Shown piece by piece: positions 1 through 8,276 of a stretch of DNA of 64,000 nucleotides. A program made the translations under genes and the position numbers. This DNA comes from Oerskovia paurometabola (GTDB taxonomy: Bacteria; Actinomycetota; Actinomycetes; Actinomycetales; Cellulomonadaceae). The notes beneath the pieces were generated by a model. That model ran no database searches. It had not been told where the DNA came from and worked only from the letters and a program-made list of their open reading frames with translations. The stretch is taken from contig NZ_JAFBBV010000001.1 in NCBI RefSeq assembly GCF_016907365.1, positions 62,001 to 126,000 on the forward strand, in the 5' to 3' direction. Numbering within the stretch: the stretch's first letter is position 1; each line of letters starts with the position of its first letter.

Positions 1-973
1 TCGTCCGGGGGTCGAGGACGCCGTACAGGATCTCCACCAGGAAGTTCGCGAGGAGCACGCTGACGGTGATCATGAGGAACAGCGCCTGCATGAGCGGGAA
101 GTCCTGGTTGGTCACGGCGTTGTAGAGCAGGTAGCCCATGCCGGGGTACTGGAAGACCTGCTCGACGAGCAGGGAACCGCCGACCACGCCGCCGAGCGCC
201 ATGCCGAAACCGGTCAGGTTGGGCAGGATCGCGTTGCGGGCCGCGTAGCGCACCGCGACGGTGCGACCGCGCAGGCCGTTCGCCTCGGCGAACGTCACGT
301 AGTCGTCACCGAGCGTGTTGATCATGGTGTTGCGCATCCCGAGGATCCAGCCGCCGAGAGACGTCAGCAAGATCGTGATCGCGGGCAGGGCCGCGTGGTA
401 GAGCGCGTCACCCACGAACTCCCACGACCAGTTGGGGACGGCCGTGGCCGAGTAGGCGCCCGACGTCGGGAACCAGCCCGCGACGTACCCCAGGAAGAAG
501 AGGATGAGCAGCGCGGTCCAGAAGTACGGGAACGCCGAGAGGAAGCTGCCGGCGACCGTGGGGACGGAGTCCATCCACGTCCCGCGCTTCCAGGCCGCCC
601 CGATCCCGATGAGCGTGCCGAGCACGAACGCGACGATCGTCACGAGCCCGACCATGACGAGCGTCCAGGGCAGTGCGCCCGCCACGAGCGTCGAGACCTG
701 CTGGGGGAAGAACGTGTACGACACCCCGAAGTCGAGATGGACGATGTTGTTCAGGTACTGCACGTACTGGTCCCACCAGCTGCCGTCGGGGACGCCGAGC
801 TGTGCCTCGATCGCCTTCTGCACGGCGGGGGTGACGGGGCCGTTCTGGGCGAGCTTGGCGATCGCCGCGTCGGCCGGTGATCCCGGCATCAGGCGGGGGA
901 TGACGAAGTTGAGCGTCACCGCCGCCCAGAGCGTCAGGACCAGCAGGCCGAGCTTGCGTAGCGCGTAGCGCAC
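1..973 (-). CDS. ABC importer permease, DppB type (3' end outside window)
   Basis: Inner-membrane channel subunit of a family-5 (oligopeptide/oligosaccharide) ABC importer. The 324 visible codons start with a membrane helix followed by PRLMPGSPAD, typical of DppB-like N-termini. They then show several further helices and the cytoplasmic loop FAEANGLRGRTVAVRYAARN that contacts the ATPases. The GTG start at 973 has GGGAGG four nucleotides upstream. The C-terminal residues lie before the window. It follows the binding-protein gene by about 130 nt in the same direction, so the two are probably co-transcribed with further importer genes outside the window. The substrate cannot be read from the permease. 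The LacI neighbour favours a carbohydrate. Confidence 0.9.
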   Translation of the reverse strand, partial: MRYALRKLGLLVLTLWAAVTLNFVIPRLMPGSPADAAIAKLAQNGPVTPAVQKAIEAQLGVPDGSWWDQYVQYLNNIVHLDFGVSYTFFPQQVSTLVAGALPWTLVMVGLVTIVAFVLGTLIGIGAAWKRGTWMDSVPTVAGSFLSAFPYFWTALLILFFLGYVAGWFPTSGAYSATAVPNWSWEFVGDALYHAALPAITILLTSLGGWILGMRNTMINTLGDDYVTFAEANGLRGRTVAVRYAARNAILPNLTGFGMALGGVVGGSLLVEQVFQYPGMGYLLYNAVTNQDFPLMQALFLMITVSVLLANFLVEILYGVLDPRT

Positions 974-1107
974 GGAGCCTCCCGGGGTCGGGTCGGTTGG
1001 GTTTCTCGGGGTGTTCGGTGGTGCGGGGGTTCGTGAGCCGGCGCCACGGCCGGGGCCGGTACGTGCCGGGGCGCGGGGGGCGCCGGCTCACGGACGAGGG
1101 ACGGGCG

Positions 1108-2763
1108 TCAGCTCGCGGGCTTGAGGCTCGTCAGGATGAGCAGCGGCGTCGAGTCCCAGGTCTTCGGGGACGCGTACGGGTCCTCGGCACTGGGCCAGCC
1201 CGTGAAGCTCTTCTCGGAGAACAGGCCCCACGAGCCGCCGTAGAACAGCGCGATCATGGGCATCTGCTCGTAGGTGACCCGCTCGAGCTCGTCGACGATC
1301 TCCTGCTGACGGGCCTCGTCGACCGTGACCTTGAACTCGGCGAGCAGCGCGTCGGCCTCGTCGGACTGGAAGCGGCCGAAGTTGCCCGACGCCGTCGTGC
1401 CGATGTCCGCGATGAACTCGGAGCCCATCATCCCGTTGTAGTCCTGGTAGGGCTGGCCGGTGCCGCCCACGGTGCCCATGACCATGTCGAACTCGCCCGA
1501 GCGCATCTCCTGCTGGTACGCGGCCGGCTGCGGCTGGACGATGCTGACCTCGATGCCGAAGGCGTTGAGCTGGTTCTTGACCTGCTGGACGCCCTGGAGC
1601 CAGTCGGACCAGCCGTTCGGGGTCGTGATGTTGATCGTGAGCTGCTGGCCCGACGCGTCGACGAGCTTGTCGCCCTGCTTGGTGTAGCCGGCCTTCTCGA
1701 AGTACTCGAGCGCCGTGGCGTCGTCCTTGTCGATGTAGCCCTCGTTGGGGATCTCCTCGTTGAGGATCGCCTCCTGGTTGGGCAGCATCAGGCCGGTCTG
1801 GCTCGCTCGGTCGACGTAGCCCTGCTCGGCCTTGTCGGCGATCTGCTGCTTGTCGAGCGCGTAGGCGATGCCGTGACGGAAGTTCACGTCGTTGTACGGC
1901 GCCTTGGTCATGTTGGGGATGAGCGCGATGGTCGCGCCGGCGGGGTACCAGTACGTGTTGTGGTCGGGGTTCGCAGCGACCCACGTGTCCTCGACGTCGC
2001 TCATGAACGCGTACGCCCAGTCGTAGCCCTTGTTGACGATGTCGAGCTCGGAGTTGGCCGCGGGCTGCACGAGCTCGGTGACCGCGACCTTGTCCGCCTG
2101 CCAGTACTTCTCGTTCTTCACGAGCGTGTACTGGTTGGGGGTGAACGCGCCCAGCGTGTACGGGCCGGTGCCGACCGGGTCCTCGTTCGTGAACGTGACC
2201 GGGTCCGGCACGTCCTTCCACAGGTGCTCAGGGACGATGAGCGCCCCCGCGATGATCTTGGCAGCCGGGACGTCGTCGGCGGAGAGGTGGACGACCACGT
2301 TGTCGCCGTCGACCTCCGCGGACTCCATGTGGCTCCAGATGCCCTTGAGGTCGAGCTCGGGGTGCGCCTTGAGGAGGTCGAACGTGAAGACGACGTCGGC
2401 GGGCGTGAACGGCTCGCCGTCGGACCACGTGACGTCCTTGCGGATCTCGAAGACGACGGTGCGCGCGTCGGGCTGCTCGTAGCCCGTGGCGAGCCACGGG
2501 GTCTCGACGCCCGTCATCTCGTTGATGATCACGAGGGGCTCGTACATGTACGTCGCGGTGTTGCGCTTGCCCGACGAGAACGGGTTGAAGTTCCGGTCGA
2601 ACGTCGGCGAGCCGTTGTCCGCTGCGATGAGCATCGAGGACTCGCTGCCCGTCCCGCCCGAGGCCCCTTGGTTCTGCACGGGGGCCGAGCATGCGGTGGC
2701 GAGCACCGCGGCGGTCGCCGCGATCGCGACGACCTGTCGCACTGAGCGCGTCGTGCGCGTCAT
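1108..2763 (-). CDS. Family-5 extracellular solute-binding lipoprotein
   Basis: Captures substrate outside the membrane for the ABC permease encoded just downstream. A basic N-terminus and hydrophobic stretch end in the lipobox LATAC, so the mature protein should be lipid-anchored. The rest follows the SBP_bac_5 (DppA/OppA) pattern, for example VFEIRKDVTWSDGEPFTPAD and EDPVGTGPYTL. The 551-residue length is normal. The ATG at 2763 lies nine nucleotides after GAGGAG. An ATG two codons earlier (2769) is possible but only three nucleotides from that site. A LacI-type palindrome lies upstream and the LacI gene follows it, so a sugar or oligosaccharide ligand is more likely than a peptide. The exact ligand is unknown. 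Confidence 0.9.
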   Translation of the reverse strand: MTRTTRSVRQVVAIAATAAVLATACSAPVQNQGASGGTGSESSMLIAADNGSPTFDRNFNPFSSGKRNTATYMYEPLVIINEMTGVETPWLATGYEQPDARTVVFEIRKDVTWSDGEPFTPADVVFTFDLLKAHPELDLKGIWSHMESAEVDGDNVVVHLSADDVPAAKIIAGALIVPEHLWKDVPDPVTFTNEDPVGTGPYTLGAFTPNQYTLVKNEKYWQADKVAVTELVQPAANSELDIVNKGYDWAYAFMSDVEDTWVAANPDHNTYWYPAGATIALIPNMTKAPYNDVNFRHGIAYALDKQQIADKAEQGYVDRASQTGLMLPNQEAILNEEIPNEGYIDKDDATALEYFEKAGYTKQGDKLVDASGQQLTINITTPNGWSDWLQGVQQVKNQLNAFGIEVSIVQPQPAAYQQEMRSGEFDMVMGTVGGTGQPYQDYNGMMGSEFIADIGTTASGNFGRFQSDEADALLAEFKVTVDEARQQEIVDELERVTYEQMPMIALFYGGSWGLFSEKSFTGWPSAEDPYASPKTWDSTPLLILTSLKPAS

Positions 2764-2841
2764 GGACATCCACTCCTCTTCATTGAGGCCTCTCCTGCGA
2801 GGGGCTGTGCACGCCGGGTCAGCGCGCTGTGATCCGGCGAG

Positions 2842-2855
2842 TGTATGCGCATACA
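2842..2855. promoter_or_regulatory. Palindromic LacI-type operator candidate
   Basis: TGTATGCGCATACA is a perfect 14-bp palindrome with the central CG step common in LacI-family operators. It sits in the 190-nt gap between the LacI gene and the binding-protein gene, about 75 nt upstream of the latter's start. That placement suits repression of the importer operon. Binding by the adjacent regulator is inferred. Confidence 0.65.
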
Positions 2856-2955
2856 TTCAGGGGAGGCAAACCGTGGCGGACGCCGACGGCGACCGTACCC
2901 ACCGCAGACGGTGACCGGCGAGGACGCCGACGGTGGCCGACCAGGCCGGCGACGT

Positions 2956-4065
2956 TCAGTGGCAGCCGCAGCTCTCCCGGAGGAGCACGCGCACCGGCAG
3001 GTTGATCGTCGCCGGAGGTTCTGCCGGGTCGGCCATGCGCACCCGGAGCCGCTCGACCGCCGCCCGCCCCAGCTCGACCATGGGCTGGCGGACCGTCGTC
3101 AGCCGCGGGATGGAAACCTGGGTCGCGTCGATCCCGTCGAACCCCGTGAGCACCACGTCGCCCGGGACGTCGATGCCCTCCTCGGTGAAGACGTCGAGGA
3201 TGCCGAGCGCGGTCTGGTCGTTGGAGCACACGAGCGCTCGCGGCAGCGGGGTCCCCGACGCGCGCCGCTCGGCGAGCAGGCTCCTCGCGATCTCGCGCGC
3301 GACGGTCCGGGTGAAGTCGCCCCGGACGAGCGGTGCGACGGGTACCGGCAGTCCGGCGTCCGCGACCGCCGACCGGAAGCCCGAGAAGCGCTCCTGGTCG
3401 TCGGGCGCCTCGACCGGTCCGCCGACGAACGCCAGGTCCCGGATCCCGTGGTCCTGCACCAGGTGCTCGACGAGCGCGCGCACCCCGGCCGAGTTGTCGA
3501 CGCTGATGTGGTCGTGCGCGTCGCCGCGTCGCGGACCCGCCATGACCACCACGGGGATGCGGCGCGCGATGTGCGCGAGCAGGTCGTCCGGCACGGTCGC
3601 CGACAGCACCGCCAGGCCGTCGACGCGACCCGCGAGGTCCGAGACCGCCTCGGTCCCGCGCAGTCCTCGGGCGACCGTGATCATCACGGCGAGTCCTGTG
3701 CGCCAGGCCTCGAGCTCGGCGCCGCGCATGACCTCGCCGATGTACAGGTTGCTCCAGCGCGACGTCGGGGCGGTCCCCACGTCACGGACGACCTCGACGT
3801 GCTGGCCCACCCGGACGGGCTCGGGCAGGTCGTCCACGTCGTCGATGCCGTCCACGTCCGGGAAGCACAGACCGAGGACGCCCGTCTGCCGGGCAGCCAG
3901 CCCGCGCGCGGACCCCGAGGGCACGTAGCCCAGCTCGAGGATCGCTTCGTGGACGACGCGTCGCGTCTGCTCACGCACGTCGTCGGGACGACGCAGCACG
4001 CGCGAGACCGTGGCGATCGACACCCCGGCCCGTTGCGCGACGTCGTACACCGTGGGCGTCTTCAC
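2956..4065 (-). CDS. LacI-family transcriptional regulator
   Basis: Sugar-responsive repressor, probably of the downstream importer operon. The N-terminal helix-turn-helix is unmistakable (PTVYDVAQRAGVSIATVSRV), followed by hinge and periplasmic-binding-protein-like core motifs such as DGLAVLSA, VVVMAGPR and LTGFDGIDAT. The protein ends RESCGCH, a cysteine-containing tail seen in many actinobacterial sugar LacI proteins. The chosen start is the GTG at 4065, seven nucleotides after GGAGG. A GTG two codons upstream lies almost on top of that site. The gene points toward the binding-protein gene, and a perfect palindrome lies between them. The effector sugar is not evident from the sequence. Confidence 0.93.
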   Translation of the reverse strand: MKTPTVYDVAQRAGVSIATVSRVLRRPDDVREQTRRVVHEAILELGYVPSGSARGLAARQTGVLGLCFPDVDGIDDVDDLPEPVRVGQHVEVVRDVGTAPTSRWSNLYIGEVMRGAELEAWRTGLAVMITVARGLRGTEAVSDLAGRVDGLAVLSATVPDDLLAHIARRIPVVVMAGPRRGDAHDHISVDNSAGVRALVEHLVQDHGIRDLAFVGGPVEAPDDQERFSGFRSAVADAGLPVPVAPLVRGDFTRTVAREIARSLLAERRASGTPLPRALVCSNDQTALGILDVFTEEGIDVPGDVVLTGFDGIDATQVSIPRLTTVRQPMVELGRAAVERLRVRMADPAEPPATINLPVRVLLRESCGCH

Positions 4066-4185
4066 CAGCACTCCTCCGCTCGCCGCGGATCGTCAGCGGC
4101 ACTCGGTGACACCTTACGGCGCACGGCGGGCGTCTCGCTGAGGCCGGTCCGCCCCCGGACCGCCGATGCCGCGGGGAGGCCTCGC

Positions 4186-4848
4186 TCAGCCGGCGTCCGT
4201 GTCGGGCAGGCCCGCGTCGTGACCGAGGATCGCGGCCTGCGTCCGGTTCGTGACCCCGAGCTTGACCATGGCGTGGGTGAGGTGGGTCTTGACCGTCGGT
4301 TCGGCCATGTAGAGCGCCCGCGCGATCTCGGCGTTCGACAGGCCCGTGGCGAGGAGCCCGACGACGGCCCGCTCCCGTTCGCTCAGCTCGCCCACCCGGG
4401 CCCGCGCCTCCGCCTGCCGGGTGGTCATGGCGGGACCGAGCGAGTCCAGCAACCGACGCGTCACGGCCGGCGAGAGCATCGCGTCGCCCTCGGCCGCGGC
4501 CCGGATCCCGCGCTGGACCTCGCTCACCGTGCTGTCCTTGAGGAGATAGCCCGCGGCACCGGCGCGCAGCGCGGGCACGACGTACTCGTCGTACTGGAAG
4601 TTCGTCAGGATGACGACGGCGACCTCGGGCGCCACCCGACGGATCTCCTGCGTGGCCTCGATGCCGTTCATGACGGGCATCTGCATGTCCATGAGGACGA
4701 CGTCGGGGCGGCGCGCGATCACGGCCTCGACCCCCAGGCGGCCGTTCTCGGCAGTCCCGACGACGTCGAGGTCGTCGGCCGCGTCGACGAGGGCGGCCAT
4801 CCCCTCGCGGAAGAGGCTCTCGTCGTCGACGACCACGACCCGGATCAT
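4186..4848 (-). CDS. NarL/LuxR-type response regulator
   Basis: Output half of a two-component system. The receiver domain occupies about residues 1-120: acidic pocket VVVVDDESLF, phospho-acceptor Asp in VVLMDMQMPVMNG, and the switch Lys in YLLKDSTVSE. A LuxR helix-turn-helix follows (ERERAVVGLLATGLSNAEIA ... EPTVKTHLTHAMVKLG). The ATG at 4848 overlaps the TGA of the kinase gene (ATGA), which fixes the start and indicates translational coupling. A GTG twelve nucleotides upstream is less likely. Target genes are unknown. The adjacent surface-protein gene in the same orientation is one possibility. Confidence 0.93.
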   Translation of the reverse strand: MIRVVVVDDESLFREGMAALVDAADDLDVVGTAENGRLGVEAVIARRPDVVLMDMQMPVMNGIEATQEIRRVAPEVAVVILTNFQYDEYVVPALRAGAAGYLLKDSTVSEVQRGIRAAAEGDAMLSPAVTRRLLDSLGPAMTTRQAEARARVGELSERERAVVGLLATGLSNAEIARALYMAEPTVKTHLTHAMVKLGVTNRTQAAILGHDAGLPDTDAG

Positions 4849-5951
4849 GCGGGTCCCCACGGCAGCACGGCCTCGACGCGGAAGCCGCCGTCGGACGTGG
4901 GTCCGATCGTGGAGCTCCCGCCGACCAGCTGGACCCTCTCGCGGATGCCCTGGAGCCCGTGCCCGCCCGTGGGCAGCTCGACCTCGGGGATCGCCGTCGG
5001 CCCGTTGCGGACCTCGACCCGCAACGAGTCCGCCCCCTCGTGGACCGCCACGGACGTCTCGGCGCCGGGGGCGTGGCGCACCGCGTTCGTCAGCGCCTCG
5101 CGCACGATGCGCACCGCCGTGCGCTCGGTGACGCCCGGCGGCTCCCCCGGGTCGACGTCGGCGTCCACCTCGACCGGTTGTCCCACGGCCCGCGCCTCCG
5201 CCACCAGCACGGCGACGTCCCGGAACGACGGCTGCTCGAGCCCCGCCGGGCTCCCGTCCCGGCTGAGCAGGTGCAGCACCCCCCGCATCTCCTCGAGCGC
5301 CTCGCGCGCGGTGTCCCGGATCCGGTCCACGTCGTCGCGGACCTGCGGGTCGTCGACCTTGGTCTCCAGGAGGTTGGCCTGGAGCACGACGTAGCTGATC
5401 CGGTGGGCGACGACGTCGTGCATCTCCCGGGCGAGCCGCTCACGCTCGGTCGTGCGCACCTGGGCAGCGAGGTGTTCGGCGGCCTGGGCTCTGCGGTCAC
5501 GGAGCGCAGCCGCCGCGACCCTCTCCGCGCGTCGGCTCCGCCCCGCGAGCCACGGCCCGAGCACGAGCAGGACCAGCACTGTCGCGATCGCGACGTCAGA
5601 CCTGCCGAACGCGAGCGGCGCGGCAGGGAGCACCAGGAGGGCACCGGCTACCGCCCACGCTGCGCCCCGCCGTGGGGTGAGCCGCTCTCCGACGGCGAAC
5701 GCCGCGAGAACCAGGGCGGGGATCGGCGAGATCCAGGACAGGAGCGCGCAACCCACCAGAGCCGGCCCGACGAGCACGGGCCGCAGGAGCAAGGCTGCGC
5801 CCAGGAGCTGCGCGACCAGCTCAGCCCACAAGGGAGCGCCTTGGACGCCCACCACCGAGCGGGAGATCGCCACGGCGACGCCCGCGAGCGCGGCGAACGA
5901 CGCGACCGCGACGTCGCGCCGCGAGATCGACCCCAGGGCGGGCATCCGCAT
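4845..5951 (-). CDS. Sensor histidine kinase (HisKA_3 / HATPase)
   Basis: Membrane sensor partner of the overlapping response regulator. The first ~150 residues form about five hydrophobic helices with no large extracellular sensor domain. Then comes the dimerisation/phospho-acceptor motif ERERLAREMHDVVAHRIS (phosphorylated His in REMHD) and a C-terminal HATPase with TNAVRHAPGA and GGHGLQGIRERV. The length of 368 residues is typical of actinobacterial NarL-type kinases, which often sense membrane or cell-envelope signals. The start ATG lacks an obvious ribosome site, and a second ATG two codons in is equally possible. Confidence 0.92.
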   Translation of the reverse strand: MRMPALGSISRRDVAVASFAALAGVAVAISRSVVGVQGAPLWAELVAQLLGAALLLRPVLVGPALVGCALLSWISPIPALVLAAFAVGERLTPRRGAAWAVAGALLVLPAAPLAFGRSDVAIATVLVLLVLGPWLAGRSRRAERVAAAALRDRRAQAAEHLAAQVRTTERERLAREMHDVVAHRISYVVLQANLLETKVDDPQVRDDVDRIRDTAREALEEMRGVLHLLSRDGSPAGLEQPSFRDVAVLVAEARAVGQPVEVDADVDPGEPPGVTERTAVRIVREALTNAVRHAPGAETSVAVHEGADSLRVEVRNGPTAIPEVELPTGGHGLQGIRERVQLVGGSSTIGPTSDGGFRVEAVLPWGPA

Positions 5952-6000
5952 GCTGCCAGGCTAGCCAGGAACACCGCGCGAGGGCGGTCGAAGAGTGCGC

Positions 6001-6050
6001 ACCGGAGCAGGCCGCCCCCTCCGCGGTGGGAGGGGACGGCCTGTGCCGGT
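6001..6050 (-). terminator. Hairpin terminator of the TQxA surface-protein gene
   Basis: An inverted repeat (ACCGG ... CAGGCCG-CCCCTCC / GGGAGGGG-CGGCCTG ... CCGGT) begins 9 nt after the surface-protein stop codon and lies before the kinase gene. The stem has one C-A mismatch and no U-tract, which is usual for terminators in high-GC actinobacteria. Confidence 0.6.
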
Positions 6051-6058
6051 AGCGACGG

Positions 6059-8119
6059 TCAGCTCTCGGTGGCGTGGGTCTTGCGACGGCCCGCGAGCAC
6101 GAGGCCCGTGCCGGTCAGGACGATGAAGGCTCCGGCGACCGCGAGCACGCCGGTGTTCACGCCGGTCGAGGCGAGGTTCGCGGCGTCGGTCCGCTGGACC
6201 GCGGCGGCCACCGGGACGGTGTCGGTCAGGCCCAGGTTCGTCGGGTCGGTCGAGGCGGCGGTCCGGACGGTCCCGTCGGTCCCGACGAAGACCGGGTCCA
6301 CGGCGTCGGTGACGACGGGCGTCGTCGGGCCCTCGGGCGCGACCGGGGTCGTGGGGTCCTCCGGCGTGACCGGGTTCTCAGGATCCGTGGGCTCCTCCGG
6401 GGTGACGGGCGCCTCGGGCTCGTCGGCCAGGCTGATGCCGACCCAGTCCCAGGCGGTCGACGGACGGTCGAGCTCGCCCAGCCCGATGAGCCAGTGCGGG
6501 AACGTCGCAGGCATCCACTCGCCGTTCTCGTCGGTCGTCCCGTGGTTGTTGTGGTCGCTGCCGGTGTAGAAGTGCGGGCTGCCCTGCTCGGTGCCCTGCG
6601 CCGAGCCCCACAGCTGGAACTGCGGGAGGCTCGCGACGTCGAGGCCCGCGGGGACGCGGACGAACACGCGCTGCCCCGGCGTCACGGACGAGATCGGGTG
6701 GCCGTTCGCGTCGACCAGGGTCACGCCGGCCGGCACGGCCTGGCCGTCCGCGGTGCGCAGCTCGACGTGGATGTCCCCCGTCCCGCCGACGAGCGAGGCC
6801 GTGAAGCCGTAGTCGGTCGACCCGTCGGTGTTCCTGACGTAGCCGTGCGAGACGAACCCTGGCTGCGGCATGACGACGTTCGCGGTGAGCCCCTGCTCGA
6901 TGAGCCAGGCCGCGGTCTGCAGCGTGGCCATGCGGTCGCTCTGGCTGTTCTGGTCCCAGGTGCGCGTCCAGTCCTGCTGGAAGGTCTCGTCGGGGTTCTC
7001 GGGGATCTCCTGGGCGGTGAACTGGTCGAGCGCCTTCTGGCTCAGGGTCACGTGCCCGGCGTCGTCGACGTCGAAGAACAGGCCCATGACGTCGTGACCG
7101 GTCGAGAAGTACCAGACCGCGAACTGGGTCGCCTCGTACGCGGTGTAGTCGGCACGGCGCGCGTTCTCGGACGCGACGTACTCCTCGGCCTGGGCCTGCG
7201 TCCACCAGCCGTTGTCGATGTACGACTGGTACTGCTCGATCGTGACGGAGCTCTGCACGACCCCCGCCCGCGCGAAGAGCGCCTGGGCGTCGATCCCCCG
7301 GGCTGCCTCGTCGGCGCCACCCTTGTACCCGTTGACGAGCACGGTCTGCTGGGCCGAGGTGTTCTCCCAGTGGATGCCCTCGGCGTCGGGCGTCACGGTC
7401 TCGTCGCCAGACCACACGTGGTACCAGTAGTTCGCGATGTCGCGGTCGTAGACCATGTGGACCGTGCCGTCCTCGTCCTTGAGCGTGTGGTGCAGGATGT
7501 GCAGCTGCGGGTTCCCGCTCCAGCCCTGCCAGTCACGGCCCGAGGTCACGTCACCGAACTCCATGAAGTACCAGTAGTCGCACCCGAACCCGTCCTCGCC
7601 ACCGTCCTCCCAGTGGGGGTGGTAGTCGGCGTCGGGGTAGACGGGCGTCGACTGCAGCGCGCCGAACGCCGACGCAGCGGCCAGCGGGGTGCCCGTGGTC
7701 TCGGTCGCGGCGGAGTCCGTCTCCTGCCCGACGGCGTCCGCCCCGGTCGCGGCCTGGTCCCCGGGGTCCGCCGCAGGCGTCTCGGCGACGGGTTCGCCCT
7801 CCTCGACGGGCGCTTCCGGCGCGGGGTCGGCGGGCGCTGCCTCGTCGGTCGGCACCTCAGGGACCACGGGCACCTCGGGCACCTCGGGCACAGCAGGCAC
7901 CTCGGGGGCCGGGGCGACGACCGGGTCGACCGGCGTCGTGCTCTGCGGGGCGGGCGCCTCGGCGGCAGGTGCTTCTTCGGCGAGCGCCTCGGGGTCGGTC
8001 GTGGCGGGGGCGCCGGCTTCGGGGGCTCCCGTCCCCTCGGCGGCGAACGCCGCAGCCCCACCACCCAGCACGAGCGCGGCGGAGACAGCAGTGGTGGTGA
8101 CGGTGCGAAGAACCTTCAT
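6059..8119 (-). CDS. Secreted, sortase-anchored surface protein with TQxA-type domain
   Basis: Predicted wall-attached surface protein of 686 residues. A signal peptide covers about residues 1-27 (AAAFAA). A Pro/Ala/Glu/Val-rich stalk with VPEVPEVPVVPEVP-like repeats spans about 30-145. A folded region (150-560) has its only obvious cysteine at residue 180 (GFGCDYW) and the motif TQFAVW at 331-336. TQxA followed by W is the hallmark of thioester domains, in which a Cys-Gln bond reacts with host or substrate amines. A second Pro/Glu/Thr spacer (567-600) precedes LASTG (649-653), a hydrophobic helix and RRK, matching the LAxTG motif of class E sortases. RBS TAGGAG precedes the ATG. Family assignment is good; formation of the thioester is inferred. 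Confidence 0.8.
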   Translation of the reverse strand: MKVLRTVTTTAVSAALVLGGGAAAFAAEGTGAPEAGAPATTDPEALAEEAPAAEAPAPQSTTPVDPVVAPAPEVPAVPEVPEVPVVPEVPTDEAAPADPAPEAPVEEGEPVAETPAADPGDQAATGADAVGQETDSAATETTGTPLAAASAFGALQSTPVYPDADYHPHWEDGGEDGFGCDYWYFMEFGDVTSGRDWQGWSGNPQLHILHHTLKDEDGTVHMVYDRDIANYWYHVWSGDETVTPDAEGIHWENTSAQQTVLVNGYKGGADEAARGIDAQALFARAGVVQSSVTIEQYQSYIDNGWWTQAQAEEYVASENARRADYTAYEATQFAVWYFSTGHDVMGLFFDVDDAGHVTLSQKALDQFTAQEIPENPDETFQQDWTRTWDQNSQSDRMATLQTAAWLIEQGLTANVVMPQPGFVSHGYVRNTDGSTDYGFTASLVGGTGDIHVELRTADGQAVPAGVTLVDANGHPISSVTPGQRVFVRVPAGLDVASLPQFQLWGSAQGTEQGSPHFYTGSDHNNHGTTDENGEWMPATFPHWLIGLGELDRPSTAWDWVGISLADEPEAPVTPEEPTDPENPVTPEDPTTPVAPEGPTTPVVTDAVDPVFVGTDGTVRTAASTDPTNLGLTDTVPVAAAVQRTDAANLASTGVNTGVLAVAGAFIVLTGTGLVLAGRRKTHATES

Positions 8120-8276
8120 GATCGTCGAGCTCCTACGTGATGGGTGTGTGCGCTGGTCGCGCCCTGACCCCTCTACGTTCTCGCCCGGCAGGGGGGTGCC
8201 GACTCACCCCTTCGGACCGACCGACCTCATCCGAACGTCTCGACCTGCGCCATGGCGTGCGAGCGACAGCGTGCCC

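Noticed and set aside
997..5394. Long plus-strand frames opposite the importer, LacI and two-component genes
   Set aside because: The minus-strand genes carry clear domains. The plus frames are shadows with unlikely composition.
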